From: Anseranas semipalmata
Lineage: Eukaryota > Chordata > Aves > Anseriformes > Anseranatidae
Assembly: GCA_013399115.1 (NCBI GenBank)
Contig: VXAA01006528.1
Coordinates: forward strand, 320,834-384,833
Direction: 5' to 3'
DNA: 64,000 nucleotides
In this document: one piece after another, positions 9,936 through 22,076 of the stretch
How positions within the stretch are numbered: the stretch's first letter is position 1
Layout: each line of letters opens with the position of its first letter
Made by a program: the position numbers and the translations under genes
The notes under the pieces: generated by a model
What the model saw: only the letters and a program-made list of their open reading frames with translations
Database searches by the model: none
What the model was told of the DNA's origin: nothing

Positions 9936-12900
9936 GTGAGTTTTCTTTGTCTAAACAAGCTGTGTCCTGAATATAACCCCTTTGTGGAAAATATTCCAAG
10001 TGCATTGAGGTTTTGTCTGGTAGACTTCTACAAGGAAGAAAAAAAATCCAGGTAGCTTCATTGATTTCCTGCAGACGGTCCCTTCTTCCTTCTCTTCCTC
10101 ACACCTTCCTTGTAAAAAAAAAAAAAAAAGCTTACTGGAAATTGTAATGAGAGTTTCAGAAGCATAAGACTTATATTTAACGCTTCTGGCTCTTAAATGG
10201 AATATAATCTTTGGACGAATACCTTTCTCAGTAAAAAGCAGCTGCTGCTGAAAATTCCTACCAGACCCATGCTTTGATAGACAGGATAGACTGGGAGAAC
10301 ACTAAACACAACCTGTGTGTGTGCGAGTGCAGGATAAATTTATCTAGGGAAAAAGTACTAGTGAATAAGGACTGATACCATGAAAGCAATGGGTCTCTTA
10401 CAAAGATAGAGGCCCCTGTTCTTAAACTGAGGGCTCTCATCACAGAAACGAGGGGAGCAAACCTGTATGAAGTGCTTTATGTGAACCCAACATTGTCATA
10501 CTGCTTCCCTGCACCAGCCCTCTCTGCTCCTCTTTCCCAGAAGTTTCTCTCCTGCTGAAGCTCCTCAGGTCAAGGTGAACATGGCTTTATAGTTTCATTG
10601 GCAAATGGAGAAGTCTACTCCTTTAAATTGTTTAATCTGATACAATTCAAGAGACTTCAAAGAGCCACCGGATAACTTCAAGTCTTTTTTCCATGTTAAA
10701 TAAACTGATTTGTCATTCTAGAGAAATGTTTCACTTTGGCCTTTGGCTCAAAGTAGCCGCACTGGGAAACTGCTGATGCAAAACATTTGTCTTCCAAGGC
10801 TTTATCCCTCCTCCCTCCCTGCCTGTGCACATATACAGCCAAGAATGTAATTCTCCATTTAGTGAATATTTGGGATTGTCCCACAACTTTTCTTGGGAAA
10901 GAACTAATCCTGGACAGAGTTTTCATGTTTCTAACCACCCTGTATTTTATTACAATATGGCCAAGAGAAAATGGAAGACTTTTAGTAACGATGCTTTTTT
11001 CCTGTAGCCTGAATAGTGTGCTGTACTTATGAGCAGGAAATTAAAGTGTATATTAAAGAAAAGAGCACAGTGTGGATAAAGCTCCATTCTCAGGTCAGCT
11101 GAGCTCTTGGACTCTGCTGTTTTGTGCTACAGCTGTCTGTCTTCCTCCCTCGTGGTGCCATTCATAGTCCCACATAGACCTAAGAGGAATGTTAGTACAG
11201 GTGCTGACTAAGGGAGAATTTTCTTCTAAGCTAAAACCAGTTAACGAAGCAAGTTATCACTTGTATGGTAGCCAGACCATCCCCACAGGTAAGCTGGGAG
11301 CTGGCTGGAGGTCTTTCATACCCTTGGATCTGACACAACTGGCTGCTGACCCTGACGTTCCACAGGCTGTAATGGCTTTTGTGGATTTACTGGAGGTCAG
11401 GCAGTTTATGCAGGGGACTTGTTCAGCTCTATAGCTGTAAATCTTTTCTAGAGGTGGAGGCTTTAGTATTGCATACAGCTTTTGCATATGGCTTCATACA
11501 AAGGGTTCAAAGCTCTGAGGGCTTTTTGAACCAGATGCTGGCCACTGGCTCCTTTATCTGACTTTCATACAAGCACGATCGCTTCTCATTGCGAGAAGTG
11601 CTTGGCCATGACAACTGTTTGAGTCTTGTATTAAACGAAGTGCATTGTGCTTCTCCTCAGATGCTGCACAGAGCATGCTACAGGGAAATGGTGCCGCACC
11701 TGGGACCTTGGCGCAGGAGCAGCTGGCGAAGCTGCCTGCAAGGCTATGGGGAGAGGCGTCGGCACAGGGTAACTGCATAGCCATGTGGAGCTGCTGTGTG
11801 CGGGAGGCTGCAGCATGTGGTCTGCAGAAGGTGGTGGAGCTGGTTCAGTCTGGGGAGCGGCTCTGGGTGGTGCCTGGTAACAAGTGCGAGTCTCCTAAAG
11901 CACATCTTCTGTGCTCTAGACTGAGTTTCTCAGGGTGGGGACAATTACTTAATCTCTTATGCATGTACTTAGCATCACCAGAGCCCTGAGCTTGGGTGAG
12001 CTCTGTCAGCTTGTTGTTGCTTTTAATGCACAGCAAACAGCCGTGTCCTACTGATGTGCCTCCTCCCACTGATAAAGCATTTAAAAGTTTCTCCATATCT
12101 GATGCTGTGACAGTATTGGAGGAAGAATGATGGAAAGGCTGAGGCATGCTCAAGTTACTGGGTGACACTGGCTCTGGCAACAAATCAGAGAAGGCTGTTG
12201 CTCGCAGCTTTAAAAAGCAGTGTGTTCAGGAGGGGACGTGCTACCAGCTCTACTTGAGGACTTGTGCTGTAGCCAGGGTGTTGGCATGCAGTGTGTGCTT
12301 TCCTCTTCTCATTAGCATCCTTGCTGGTGCTGCAAAACATCACACCACTGAGATAAAAATAGGTTCCCCAAAGCGATAAGCAACAGGAGGTGGGAATGCT
12401 TTCCTTGCCTTAGCCCAGCAGCTCCAGCACTGGTTACCAGGAGCTGGAAATGAACATGAGGCTCTCCTCTGCACTGGAGCAGGCTTGTCGCAGCTGAGCT
12501 GCTCATCGCTGGGTGAGCTCAAAGCCGTGGCAGGTGCATGGTGCTGCAATGACCTGAACTTGGGGCTCGCCCTGAATGCAAAAACGATTTTTACAATGAA
12601 GCTAGAGACAAGCTTTTGTGGCTCAGCCCCATGGGCTTTACCCTCCTTCCAGATGGCTGCCGTTCCCTGCTGTCCCTGCTGCAAGCACAGGGACCATGTC
12701 CTCCAGCAGTGCTGAGTACAGGCAGGAGCCCTTGCCTTGCCCTTGTGCAAAGCTGTGTGATTAACTCATTTCTTTTCAACCTGAGGGGCTCAGCTCTTCC
12801 CTTCCTCCTCCCCCTCGGTGCTCTCAGCACCCTGTGCAGGTACACAGAGACATGGTGTGGTGTCAGCATCCAGTCTTAGCAGAAAGCTCGTAAATGTTGG

Positions 12901-13926
12901 TGTAGGAGGAATCATGCTTAAACAGAATTAAAGCTGTTCTACAGAGGGTATGACTTTAAAAATTGCTGCCTTGGGAGGCAAACAACCCTATTATACTTGT
13001 ACTAAAGGGACATACAGTTCTCATTAGTGATCTTGTTTTCTCTCCTCCTGCTCTGTTATAACTACTCAGATGCTTCCAAATATTTCCCTGTTGGATTGGT
13101 CTCTTATTTAACAAGTGTTGAGTCTGACTGCACTGTGTGCGCGTGTAGCTGCAGGCTAAGCCTGCTCTCCTACTGTTTCTGGAGAACTAGAGAATGCACA
13201 GACAAAAGCATATCTCATAACTCTTGTCAAAGGCTGATTGCAAGGTCAAGCAAAAATAAATAAAATTTCCTCAACACTGAGTGAACATTTGAGCTTGGTA
13301 AGCTTGTTAGCAGGGGAACTTGACCAACCTGGTATCTGTTTATCTGTTTTTTCAGGCATTGATTTATAGCACAGCTCAAAACAAATCTGCAAGCTGGTCT
13401 GCTTTCCTCTACAACCTGGCGTCTCACCCCTGTGTTTCCTACCTTGTGTCTGCTGTCTGGGTCTCTGAGGCTAAGGCAACAGGACTACATCATGACCCTG
13501 TACACTTTGAAAACTCCTGCAGGGTTGTACCAGTCTGCATGCTGGAGTTTACAAAATTATTAAATTTCACTGATAGGGGCATTATGTATTTGGCCAAAAT
13601 AAATGGATCTGGTAAAAAGCTTAACCCTATGGTTTTTTCTTAATTTTTGTGTGCCCTTCCAGTGACTGCAGTAGCTGTGCTTTTGCCCATGATATCTGAA
13701 TATTCAGATTTCCAACGAGTCTAGTAATACCTGTGGGGGTAGAGAGGGAAGGAACTGGTTTCAAAATGTGTGTGTATGCATGTACACACACCAGAAACCC
13801 ATTTCCTATTACTTTTATTGACCTGCTAGACTATTTTCGATCATGGGCAGAACTGGCAGGTTTTATATAAAGCTCTTACTGTCTGTTCTTGATGCTTTTA
13901 TCACTGAAGTGTGTATTTATCCACAG
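9936..13926 (+). other. Intron between SP2 and CUB-C
   Basis: A 4.0 kb interval with no exon I can support, though a small phase 1-1 linker could be hidden. Read-through from the donor at 9936 would add a few residues ([11 protein letters not shown]) and stop. An AATAAA lies at 10699-10704, so a transcript ending here after SP2 is possible but unproven. An A-run is at 10115-10129. Open frames on both strands around 11.6-12.9 kb overlap each other and resemble nothing. Confidence 0.5.
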
Positions 13927-14148
13927 AATGTGTGTCAGAAGTGGAGCTAGAAGAGCCCCAGGGGTTTATCTCTGCTCTGTCCTTGTCAGGGTATGTGGGA
14001 AGCACAGAGTGCTCTTGGATACTCCAGATGTCTCCAAAGGGCATGGCAAAGATTACAGTAAAGCATCTGTCAATAAGAACATCACCAAACTGCCAAGAGG
14101 AGTTTCTTGGGATTTATGAAGAGCGTTGAAGAGGAAGAAAAGAGCTAG
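13927..14148 (+). pseudogene. OVCH1: OVCH1-like exon: N-terminal two thirds of CUB-C, with in-frame TGA
   Basis: Acceptor tttatccacag, donor gtaaca at 14149; phase 1 in and out; 222 bases, a multiple of three. It encodes ECVSEVELEEPQGFISALSL, SGYVGSTECSWILQMSPKGM and NCQEEFLGIYEER, matching the CUB start, C-x-W-I and the N-C-x-E-x-L-x-I-Y strand. TGA at 14127-14129 interrupts the frame seven codons before the donor; length and both phases are otherwise preserved. CGA to TGA is the simplest origin. Unlike CUB-A and CUB-B this part lies in one exon, as in CUB-E. Confidence 0.85.
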
Positions 14149-17100
14149 GTAACAGCAAACAATACAGTTGAGGATGCTCAGTCCTAGAAATTTCTCACTT
14201 TCACTTGGGCATGTTTCCGAAAGGGTTTCCATCTCCAATTGCATGGCTCTGATGTGTGGTAGACTTTAATTAAACTTCAGAGCCTGGGTTGTAAACTTGG
14301 CTGAAGCCCTTAATCACTGTGTATGTGCTGCATTGACTGAGTAGGAGAGCAGCCCTATTAGTCCACTAGAGAGTGATAAAATACACTAGATAGCAACAAG
14401 CTGTGGTGTTTTTGGCAAATTGCTGTGAAAAATTCTTGTCCGTATAAGTGACTTGTGACTCGTGTCTCATGTGATTGTGGCAGCCCCTTATTCAATGTTA
14501 ATCCGCTTTTCTCCATGCTCCCCAAAATCTCTGACATAGTGAAGTGAAATGTGATGACAGTATGTGCTATATGCATCTTGAAGATGCAATGAATGACACT
14601 GAAGCTTTAGGGTCTGGGGAACAGGGGTGTGACTCTTCCTCGTACCAGAAGACATGCTATTTTCTATGCAGAGGGCTATGGTCTTCCTTGTTTTGACCCT
14701 GCTGGGGCACAATCTGTTCACTGGGACACTGCTCTAAATAAACACAAACTACAGAATTAAAAGAACATAAAGATGAAAGCGAGAGCTTTAATGCTGTTTA
14801 CCATAAAGCTTAGATTTCTGGAGGCCATTGTGTCCACATACGTGGTTTGCATGTGTACTGTATGCTGTGCAGTTAAGTGAAATCTGCTTGAAGGTGCGGT
14901 GTGGCAGGGAGCAGGAGCACATCAATGTAACTCCTGTGAGCTGGGCCTTTTCAAAAAGTGTGGGGCAAATGCTTTTTGTTTCCCATTTCAAAGGCCCTGT
15001 GCACAGAGTAGGGGAACAGGAGGAGGGGGAAATGTGGAAGAGATGAAATGCAGGGCAGTAGCGTATTCCTACATCTGTTTGAAATGTCACTTCCAATGCT
15101 AGCTTCGTCTGCAATAGAAGCTGTGTAGTATATAAACATTTTTTACATATATAAAGAAATTCAATCCCTGCCTTCGCTGTGATGAAGTGTTAGGACAGAA
15201 GGTAGGATATCCATGCCTCTGTACATGTATGTACACAAGTGATAGGCTTTAGTTAGCTATTATCACTCAGATGTAGTCACTGTACTGCATTCTTAGGCAT
15301 GAAAAATGCCAGCCAAGATGTCAGCGTCTGAAAGGATTAAAAAAAAAAAAATGCTGCTGCTATATAAACCTGAGAATTCAGCTTTATTTTATTTTTTGTT
15401 TTTAACTGGGGGGATTTGGTTTCCTCCTTTCCACCACCTGCTCACCATCATTCTAAAAAGGATTTAGAAGTACAGAGAAGCATGACAGGTATCCAGGGGT
15501 TGGTTTGGCTCTGTATGGGGAGAGACTAAGCAGACTCAACAGGCTGGAAAAGCTAATGGAGGAGAAAGGCAATGGCTTTATAGGCTGCTATAAAGGTCAC
15601 AGAAAGATTACTAAAGAATGTTTAGTTACTAATTTTTGCAACATAAGGAGTAGAGACATCAAAGGAAATTATCAGGCATCAACTTGAAAGCAAAAGGAAT
15701 TAGTTGGAAGTTGTTGGCCCAACATGTAAATGGGGAGGGGGAAAATAATTGGAAAGGGTTGGTGGGGGGAAATAATTGGAAACATGGCAGGGGAAAACTG
15801 ATGAAGGCTAGATCTTGCAGAGGTTATATTGGGTGTGCTGACCTGAGAAGATGTTCCTTCTCCCAGCATCCCCTCCCAGCTCTTCAATGAGTTTTTTTTT
15901 TTTCCAGTCCATCTCCACCTCTCCTCCTTCTTTATTCTCCTTTTATATAAATGTAATTTATTGTGATTATAGGTGTTATAAAGTAATTATACAGCAGAAT
16001 TTCTCCTGGGCAAGCATGCACACTAGCATTCAGTTGAAGGGAGGTGGAGAAATCCACAATCAACCTTTGGGAGTCCTTTGGGTGAATTCCAGTGTATGGA
16101 ACTTATGTTCACCAAATATTTTCAAAATTAAGTAATGCCTCTGGAGAAAGTTTATAGATAATAGCTATTTTGTGTAGACTCTTGTCCTCTTATATCACAT
16201 CAGTGATTAAAAAAAAAAAGTCTGAGATGTAGCATGTCAGTTAACTTTGAGGTAGAAGGGAAAGAACAGGAAAGAGAGGATGTGCTAAGGAGCTCTTGGA
16301 GCACTCCACAGCTATCTTCCTCCAAGAACTTATAAAAGCTTACACAGAAAAAATCTAAAAGTATGCCTGTTACAGCTGTGAATAACAGTTTAACTATCAT
16401 AACTATTTATATTGAGGACAGAGGAAAATGCTACCAGGAATGGGGCCATCAGTCAAACTTTTCCTTTAATAGGAGTCTAATAGATAGCTCCCTAGAGCAT
16501 CTTCCAGCATACAGACTCACTGCTATGTAATAGTATTTGTTATGGCTGGCAATTTTTCAAGGTTGGGTATATTAAACTAGATTTCAATATCTATTTATAT
16601 ACCAACATATTGAAACAGCATTTTTTTTTTCCTCCACTCCTTCTCTAGAGCCAGTGAGAAACAGAAGTCAGTGGGTGCCTGTCTCTAAACCAAATCACTT
16701 TTATTGAGGAACCTAAAACACAGACTTAGGCTTTAATGTTGGCGTGGGTTAGGATTTTAGGATGATAGCATGATGGGGGGAGAAAGAGGTTGGAAAATTC
16801 AGAGAGCCAAAAACAACCCAAGAATAGTTTAACATGCTTATCAACTGAAAGTGTCTACCAGTGGAGGTAGAATAATGTCAATTCCTTGTCCCATCTCATT
16901 TTCAATTTAAATGTAAGAACGAACCTTTAAGTAGTTTAGCAATCTTTCAGGACAGATATAGCAAACAAAATGTCTAGCCTTATAGGTAGACTTCAGGCAG
17001 TTGATACTAAGGAATGAACTGCACAAATCCCTGTTGGCCAGTAGTAGGGCATTTCTTGCAGGATAAGAGCTGGAGGCTCTGCCTGCTGCCTCATCAGGAG

Positions 17101-17263
17101 GCAACAGCATTGCAGCTGTGTTACTGGCATTAAGCTTCTCTCTAAAATGTGAGTAGTTGCCTACTTTTCTGCCTTTCCATAGAGTATGAGTTTTGCCTAC
17201 ATGACAGATGCTTCTAAAGTGTTGGTTTTTTTAGAAAGTTGTTGTGCTTGGATTTGCTTCTAG
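14149..17263 (+). other. Intron inside CUB-C
   Basis: A 3.1 kb AT-rich interval. I see no exon. It has short homopolymer runs (for example A at 15339-15350 and T at 15893-15903) and a repeated aataattgga element at 15745-15780. No dispersed repeat is recognised. Confidence 0.5.
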
Positions 17264-17389
17264 CTGTGTTTTGTGGTACCCTGATGTCTTCTGTGGTCCT
17301 TCAGAGCCCTTGTCCCATGGTGAAGGTGGTGTTCTGCTCCATCGGCCCTGCTGCTTTCAGCATTGAATACTTGATGCTCACAGTTCAAG
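17264..17389 (+). CDS. OVCH1: OVCH1-like exon: C-terminal part of CUB-C
   Basis: Acceptor tttgcttctag, donor gtatgg at 17390; phase 1 in and out; 126 bases, open. It encodes AVFCGTLMSSVVLQSPCPMV then KVVFCSIGPAAFSIEYLMLT. F-C-G, a K-V-V-F strand, and F-S-I-E-Y in the place of G-F-x-x-x-Y are the last third of a CUB domain. The S-D turn has become C-S-I, and the usual Gly before Phe is lost, suggesting weak constraint. Confidence 0.75.
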
Positions 17390-17856
17390 GTATGGTCAAG
17401 CTGTACAACTGCTTTCCTCTAAAGATGATGAACTGAGCTCTTTGACTGAAGCTTCAAGAATGTCCTTGTTAACAATATGTCCTTATGGTCTTTCTGGAGA
17501 CTTTCCATATAAATGTTCTCCAAACATACATAAAAACAGAGCTCTCCTAAGCTCTAGCCTGGGTAAAATGGACTGGTGTGAAAAATGCTGAAGCTTGAAA
17601 CAAGGCTAAAATGAGTTTGAGTTTTATAAGATTACAATGAACAAGGTCTGGCCTAGTGGAATAGGAATGTAGTAGCTTTCATAACTGGTTCATTCTCTAA
17701 TTGAACATGTGTCATGTGATACAGGAATTGTCCTAGTCCATGGTGAAAGTCTATTTAATATTTAATATTAAAGCCGAATTTCATGCTTTACTTTCTTACT
17801 CCGTCCGGGACAAAAACCTGGCAATACCCAGAAAAATCCTAAGGAGATGAGCTCAG

Positions 17857-17947
17857 AGCTGTCATGATGCAAGGATGCCATCCTTACAGATAGGAAAAGA
17901 AAGATCCAGACACCAGGATATCCCATGAGACGCTCAAACGCCACCAG
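17857..17947 (+). pseudogene. OVCH1: OVCH1-like exon: N-terminal part of CUB-D, probable in-frame TGA
   Basis: Donor gtgagc at 17948, phase 2 out. The frame gives CKDAILTDRKRKIQTPGYPM and RRSNAT. K-I-Q-T-P-G-Y-P is the CUB G-x-I-x-S-P-x-Y-P motif, and the leftover AG joins the C at 18545 to give Ser before the C-H-W motif. If the acceptor is gctcag at 17851-17856 (phase 1), TGA at 17865-17867 falls just before the first Cys. A better acceptor (ccttacag at 17882-17889) gives a shorter open exon of 58 bases that loses this Cys. Either way CUB-D is abnormal. Confidence 0.6.
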
Positions 17948-18544
17948 GTGAGCACCCGAGTTCTTCTGGCTCTTGGAACTTCCACATTAAAACCTGCAGA
18001 TATTTGAGACAGTTTTAACAAACATGTAGGTATTACAGTGCCTGTTAGAAAACTGGTCAAGTTCCTCAAAAATTGCCAGGAAAACTGGGAGGGCACCAGT
18101 ACCTTCTCTCCAGCAAACATCAGACAAATCTGACGCATCCAGGCAAAGCTCTCATCATAAAGCATGTCAGACTCCTGAACATGGCATAACTGAGGGGTTA
18201 ACAATGGCAATGCTTAACTGTGTTACTAAAAATCTTTTGTCGCTTTCATCTGTTTCCTTTTCTTCCTCCCTTATTGTGCTTAGTTAGGATAAGAGAGAAC
18301 TTTCCACTCACAAGGCAATAGCATAGACTTCTGAACTGTTTGAAAATTTAACTTCAGAAGTAATGAATAATATGCCTGAAATAGATTTGGACCAGTATTC
18401 CATCTTTGATTTCTTCTTTTTAATGGGTATTACAATCCCTTTTTGCCTTGGCTCACATTTTGATAGCTATCCCTAGGAAACAAGAGCCAATTGTAAAATT
18501 GTAAAAAATGCCAGCATTGTGACTTTGTTCTTTGCTTTGTGCAG

Positions 18545-18687
18545 CAGCTGCCACTGGAGAATTATAGCCCCATTAAAATCCATTATTCAGCTTGAAGTCC
18601 TGGACTTCTGGACTGAAAGAAATCTGTCTAATTGTCATGGCCAACTGATGGTTTATGAAAGATTTGGACTAACCAAAGAGTTAGTAG
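18545..18687 (+). CDS. OVCH1: OVCH1-like exon: central part of CUB-D
   Basis: Acceptor ctttgtgcag (three bases further on is possible), donor gtgaga at 18688; phase 2 in, phase 1 out; 143 bases, open. It encodes SCHWRIIAPLKSIIQLEVLD then FWTERNLSNCHGQLMVYERF. C-x-W-x-I-x-A-P, the I-Q-L strand, N-C and L-M-V-Y-E are the middle of a CUB domain. It has the same intron position and phase as CUB-A. Confidence 0.85.
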
Positions 18688-19653
18688 GTGAGAGAGTGCT
18701 TACCTTAATGCAGGGCTGGGAGAAACAGAGGAGCTGTTCTAAGTTTCTTTGCAGACAGATGGGAATTTTTGTGGCACAATTCCACGCTCCAGGAGAGATT
18801 TCTGATAATACTTGGAGCTACTTCAGCTAGCTCGGTATCTTTCCCTTCTTAGGAATGCTGTTGCAATCAAATGTATTGGATGTGAGGTCTTAATCATGGC
18901 ATGCCTGTGCCTCAGAACAATGCGAGTCTGTCTGCGTTGCTTTTCCCAGGCTTGAACGTGCAGCGTGGCAACTTGCTGTGTACATCCGAAGCTGTGTGCC
19001 AATGAGACAGCAGGTCAAAGCGATGGGGCCAAGGAAAGGGAGGCTCTTCCTACTGCCCTGCTGAGTGAGGGGAGGTACCTGCCCACCCTGACCAAGGGGC
19101 TATCAGCTTGGCTAGGGTATTGCTGGGGAAGCAGAGCTGTGCAAGTCTCTCCTGAGTCTGGAGGAGAAAGCATAGACTGGAAACTTAAACTGTTCAAACA
19201 CTTAGGGATACAAGGTTCTTCAGTGCCAGGTCTTGATTATGTGAGACTCAAAGTGGATTATTCCTCTGGGAGCATGGATGTCCTGCAGTTCTGTGGGCAG
19301 TACCTAGTGTCTTGCACAAGAGCCTGAGGTGGGGGCTGCCTGTCGGGGAGGGATTTCTTCTGACCAGAGTAGTCCAGGTAGTTGGCACTTGCCATTAGTC
19401 ATGTGTAGCAGTTATAATTGGGCATCTTCAACTATTTCTGTTTGTAGAAAGTCCCCATTCTGGTTTCAAGTATAGCAAGCTATCTTCTGGACTTGTGTTG
19501 TAGTCCATTGCATGAATTCAAAGATGAATGGCATCAGAAGTTTGTTACTAAAAGCCTCTTAGTAAGTCAAATCTTTTCTGGCACTGCATTTTGGGAGGTG
19601 CTGCTTATAGGACTTGAGAAAAAGGCTTTCATCCCAGCCTGGCTATTTTGCAG

Positions 19654-19788
19654 GAAACTTCTGTGGTGACGCTTCACTCTACCCTGTAAAATCTCGAGGT
19701 TCAGTGATGATAGTGACCCTCACTTCCAGGGCTGAGGCAGCCATGAAGGGCTTTCTCCTGACTTACCAGATGCTATTTCCTGAGCAGA
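19654..19788 (+). CDS. OVCH1: OVCH1-like exon: C-terminal part of CUB-D
   Basis: Acceptor gctattttgcag, donor gtaatt at 19789; phase 1 in and out; 135 bases, open. It encodes GNFCGDASLYPVKSRGSVMI then VTLTSRAEAAMKGFLLTYQM. F-C-G-D, the V-M-I-V-T-L strand and K-G-F-L-L-T-Y close CUB-D. The donor is weaker than most in this gene. Confidence 0.85.
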
Positions 19789-19930
19789 GTAATTCTATTG
19801 AAATTCTGGGGTAGGGCAAACCAGAGTTGAAAGTAAGGTCCCTACTAAGAAAAGACGGGGAGAAGATGTGGTGGAGAAAGAGGGAAGTGCACAGTGTTAT
19901 AACAGAGCAAAAAATATTGACTGCTATTTA

Positions 19931-19996
19931 GGTGTGTGTGGTTTTTTTGTTTGTTTTTGTTTTTTGTTTTGTTGTTGTTGTTTGTTTGTTTTTTGG
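19931..19996. repeat. (GT)/(TTTG)n low-complexity tract
   Basis: Short gt repeats followed by irregular tttg/ttg units over about 65 bases, in the intron after CUB-D. Confidence 0.9.
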
Positions 19997-20918
19997 AAGA
20001 TAAGTGATATGTTAAGTATTTAGTGTGTCAGATCTATCTTATTACGGAGAGAAATTATCATTAAGAATAAGAGATCTAGTAGTATTTTTGAGTGCTGGTG
20101 ATTAAATGCATAAGTAGTAATCTAATTCTTGTGCTTATTCACTACTATAAACCTGTAGAAAGGAGATACTAGCCTTATAAGCCCCTTTTCATTCTGCTCT
20201 ACCAAACCCCCTCACAGTCTGTTACTACTTCCATAACCTCTCCTCTGTAGGCAATACCACTGTCAGGCACTGCTGATGCCCCTGCTCTCCCCAGGCCTCA
20301 CCTCTGCTGCGTGCACAGGAAGCCAGCCAGTTAATTGGGCTTCAAGCTTAAAGACCAAAGGAAGCCTCCCTCACTCCCTTGCAACCTTCTCTTGCCTCCC
20401 AGACCAGGGTGCAGCTGCTGACATGGGCAGGAGCTTTTCTTTGTGAATAACACTGCCCTGGTACCATTAAGCGTATTAGTACTTTGATATCTTGGATCAA
20501 AGAAACCAGTTCAAATCCTCTGTCTCCATAGAAGCAAACAGTTTTGTCTTCCTAGCAGCCTGAGACACTTCTGTTGTCCTTTCCTCATCCTTCTTTCTCC
20601 CGTCTTACCTGTGCTCTTGTTGCTGTGCGAACGAGCACATCTTGGCTGTGTAGTGGGCAAATGCGTCGGGCGTCAGAGCTAACTTGCAGCTAAATTTCTC
20701 AGATTCAAGTGTGTCAGACTTGCGGCACCATCAGCAGAGATTTGGCTGCTTTCTTTCACATGTGCACATGCTTCCAAGATGCGCTCCAGGCCCTAGCTCT
20801 GAACACCAAGAGGTGCCTTTTCCACTCACCTGCAGCTCCTCGCTCAGGCTCCATCCCCAGCACGGCCCTACAGCCTCTGCATGTGTGTGCCTCTGGTAAG
20901 GCAGTGCTTTCCTTTTAG

Positions 20919-20954
20919 GTCTGGAACCTGGAAACATGACAGATGCTGACAAAG
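20919..20954 (+). CDS. OVCH1: OVCH1-like micro-exon: linker between CUB-D and CUB-E
   Basis: Acceptor ttccttttag, donor gtaaga at 20955; 36 bases, phase 1 in and out. With the base left from the exon before it gives SLEPGNMTDADK plus one base. NMT is a possible N-glycosylation site. Support is strong splice sites and matching phase only. It can be skipped without loss of frame. Confidence 0.5.
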
Positions 20955-22076
20955 GTAAGACTGGTTTTAACTTTCTACAAAGCTGGTGAGAGGGAAGAAA
21001 GAAAAAGCCTATTTGAAATATATATATATGCCCCTACCTCTTTATGTATGTTCTGAATTTCTGGCTTGGGCATTAACCTCCATCACAGGTAAGTGTGAGC
21101 ACTTGGATATGAGTCTATCACTAGCAACATTAGCTGTGTTAGTACTAAATGTACTTTGTTCATTCAGCACATCCCTCTTCTACTTTATTCTACTTTATTT
21201 TCAATTCCTGCTACCAGAGCTGCTATGCATGCTTGGCGAAATGAATAGATACCTGGAGAGTGTTAAAACAAAACCCTCAGCTAATTCCAACAAAGTCAAA
21301 TATGCTGGATCTAGGATGCTTGAACCTTTCTCCCCACTCTGCACGAGCACTTTAACTTCTGCTCAGTTTGCCAGCCTGCCTGAAGCATGTTCCCAGCTGT
21401 CAGAGGGACCCTCAAGGTGGAAGTTTAAAGTTTAAAAGCCTCATTAAGCTTCGACATTTTTCATGTTTCCACCAGGTTCAGCCTTTTCTCTCTTATCAGC
21501 CCAGGAAGCCTGTCATCAACCCTGCTGCACTTTTACCCCAGTAAACTGGGGTGCAATGTTAGCCATCAGCCATGAAGTATTTTATTTATGGAACTCCTGA
21601 AAACAGTGCAGACTGTTCCACAAAAACATGTAATTAAAATGTTAACGTGACAACAGCATGGAGGACTTCATTTTGGTCAAATTTATGGCAACTATAAATG
21701 CCAGGCAAAACAAACATCTATGTAAGCAACTTAGGAGTAGCTAATGAGTGTTTAAGTTTGAATTTGGTCCATTTGGAAAGCTTCCTCCAAGTGATCTTGT
21801 ATGCAGGGTCTCAATGTCTGGCCTTCAGATCGCTCTTCAGAGTTCAAGTTTGTTTCCTCAAGTCTGTAGCCCTTTCTCTGGTTGAACAGTTCTATGTAAA
21901 CTGCATGTAGAACTTGTGCTTGGAAGCCATGCAAACTTTCATTTCAACCAACAGAACTTGCATCCTAGCGTTACAGCCTTGGATTTCTCCAATATCAACA
22001 GGCCTGCTTAAGGAAATTCATGCAGAAACAGGTTTAGGCAAGGGATATGATTGTTTTCTTTTTCTTTTCTTTTGAG

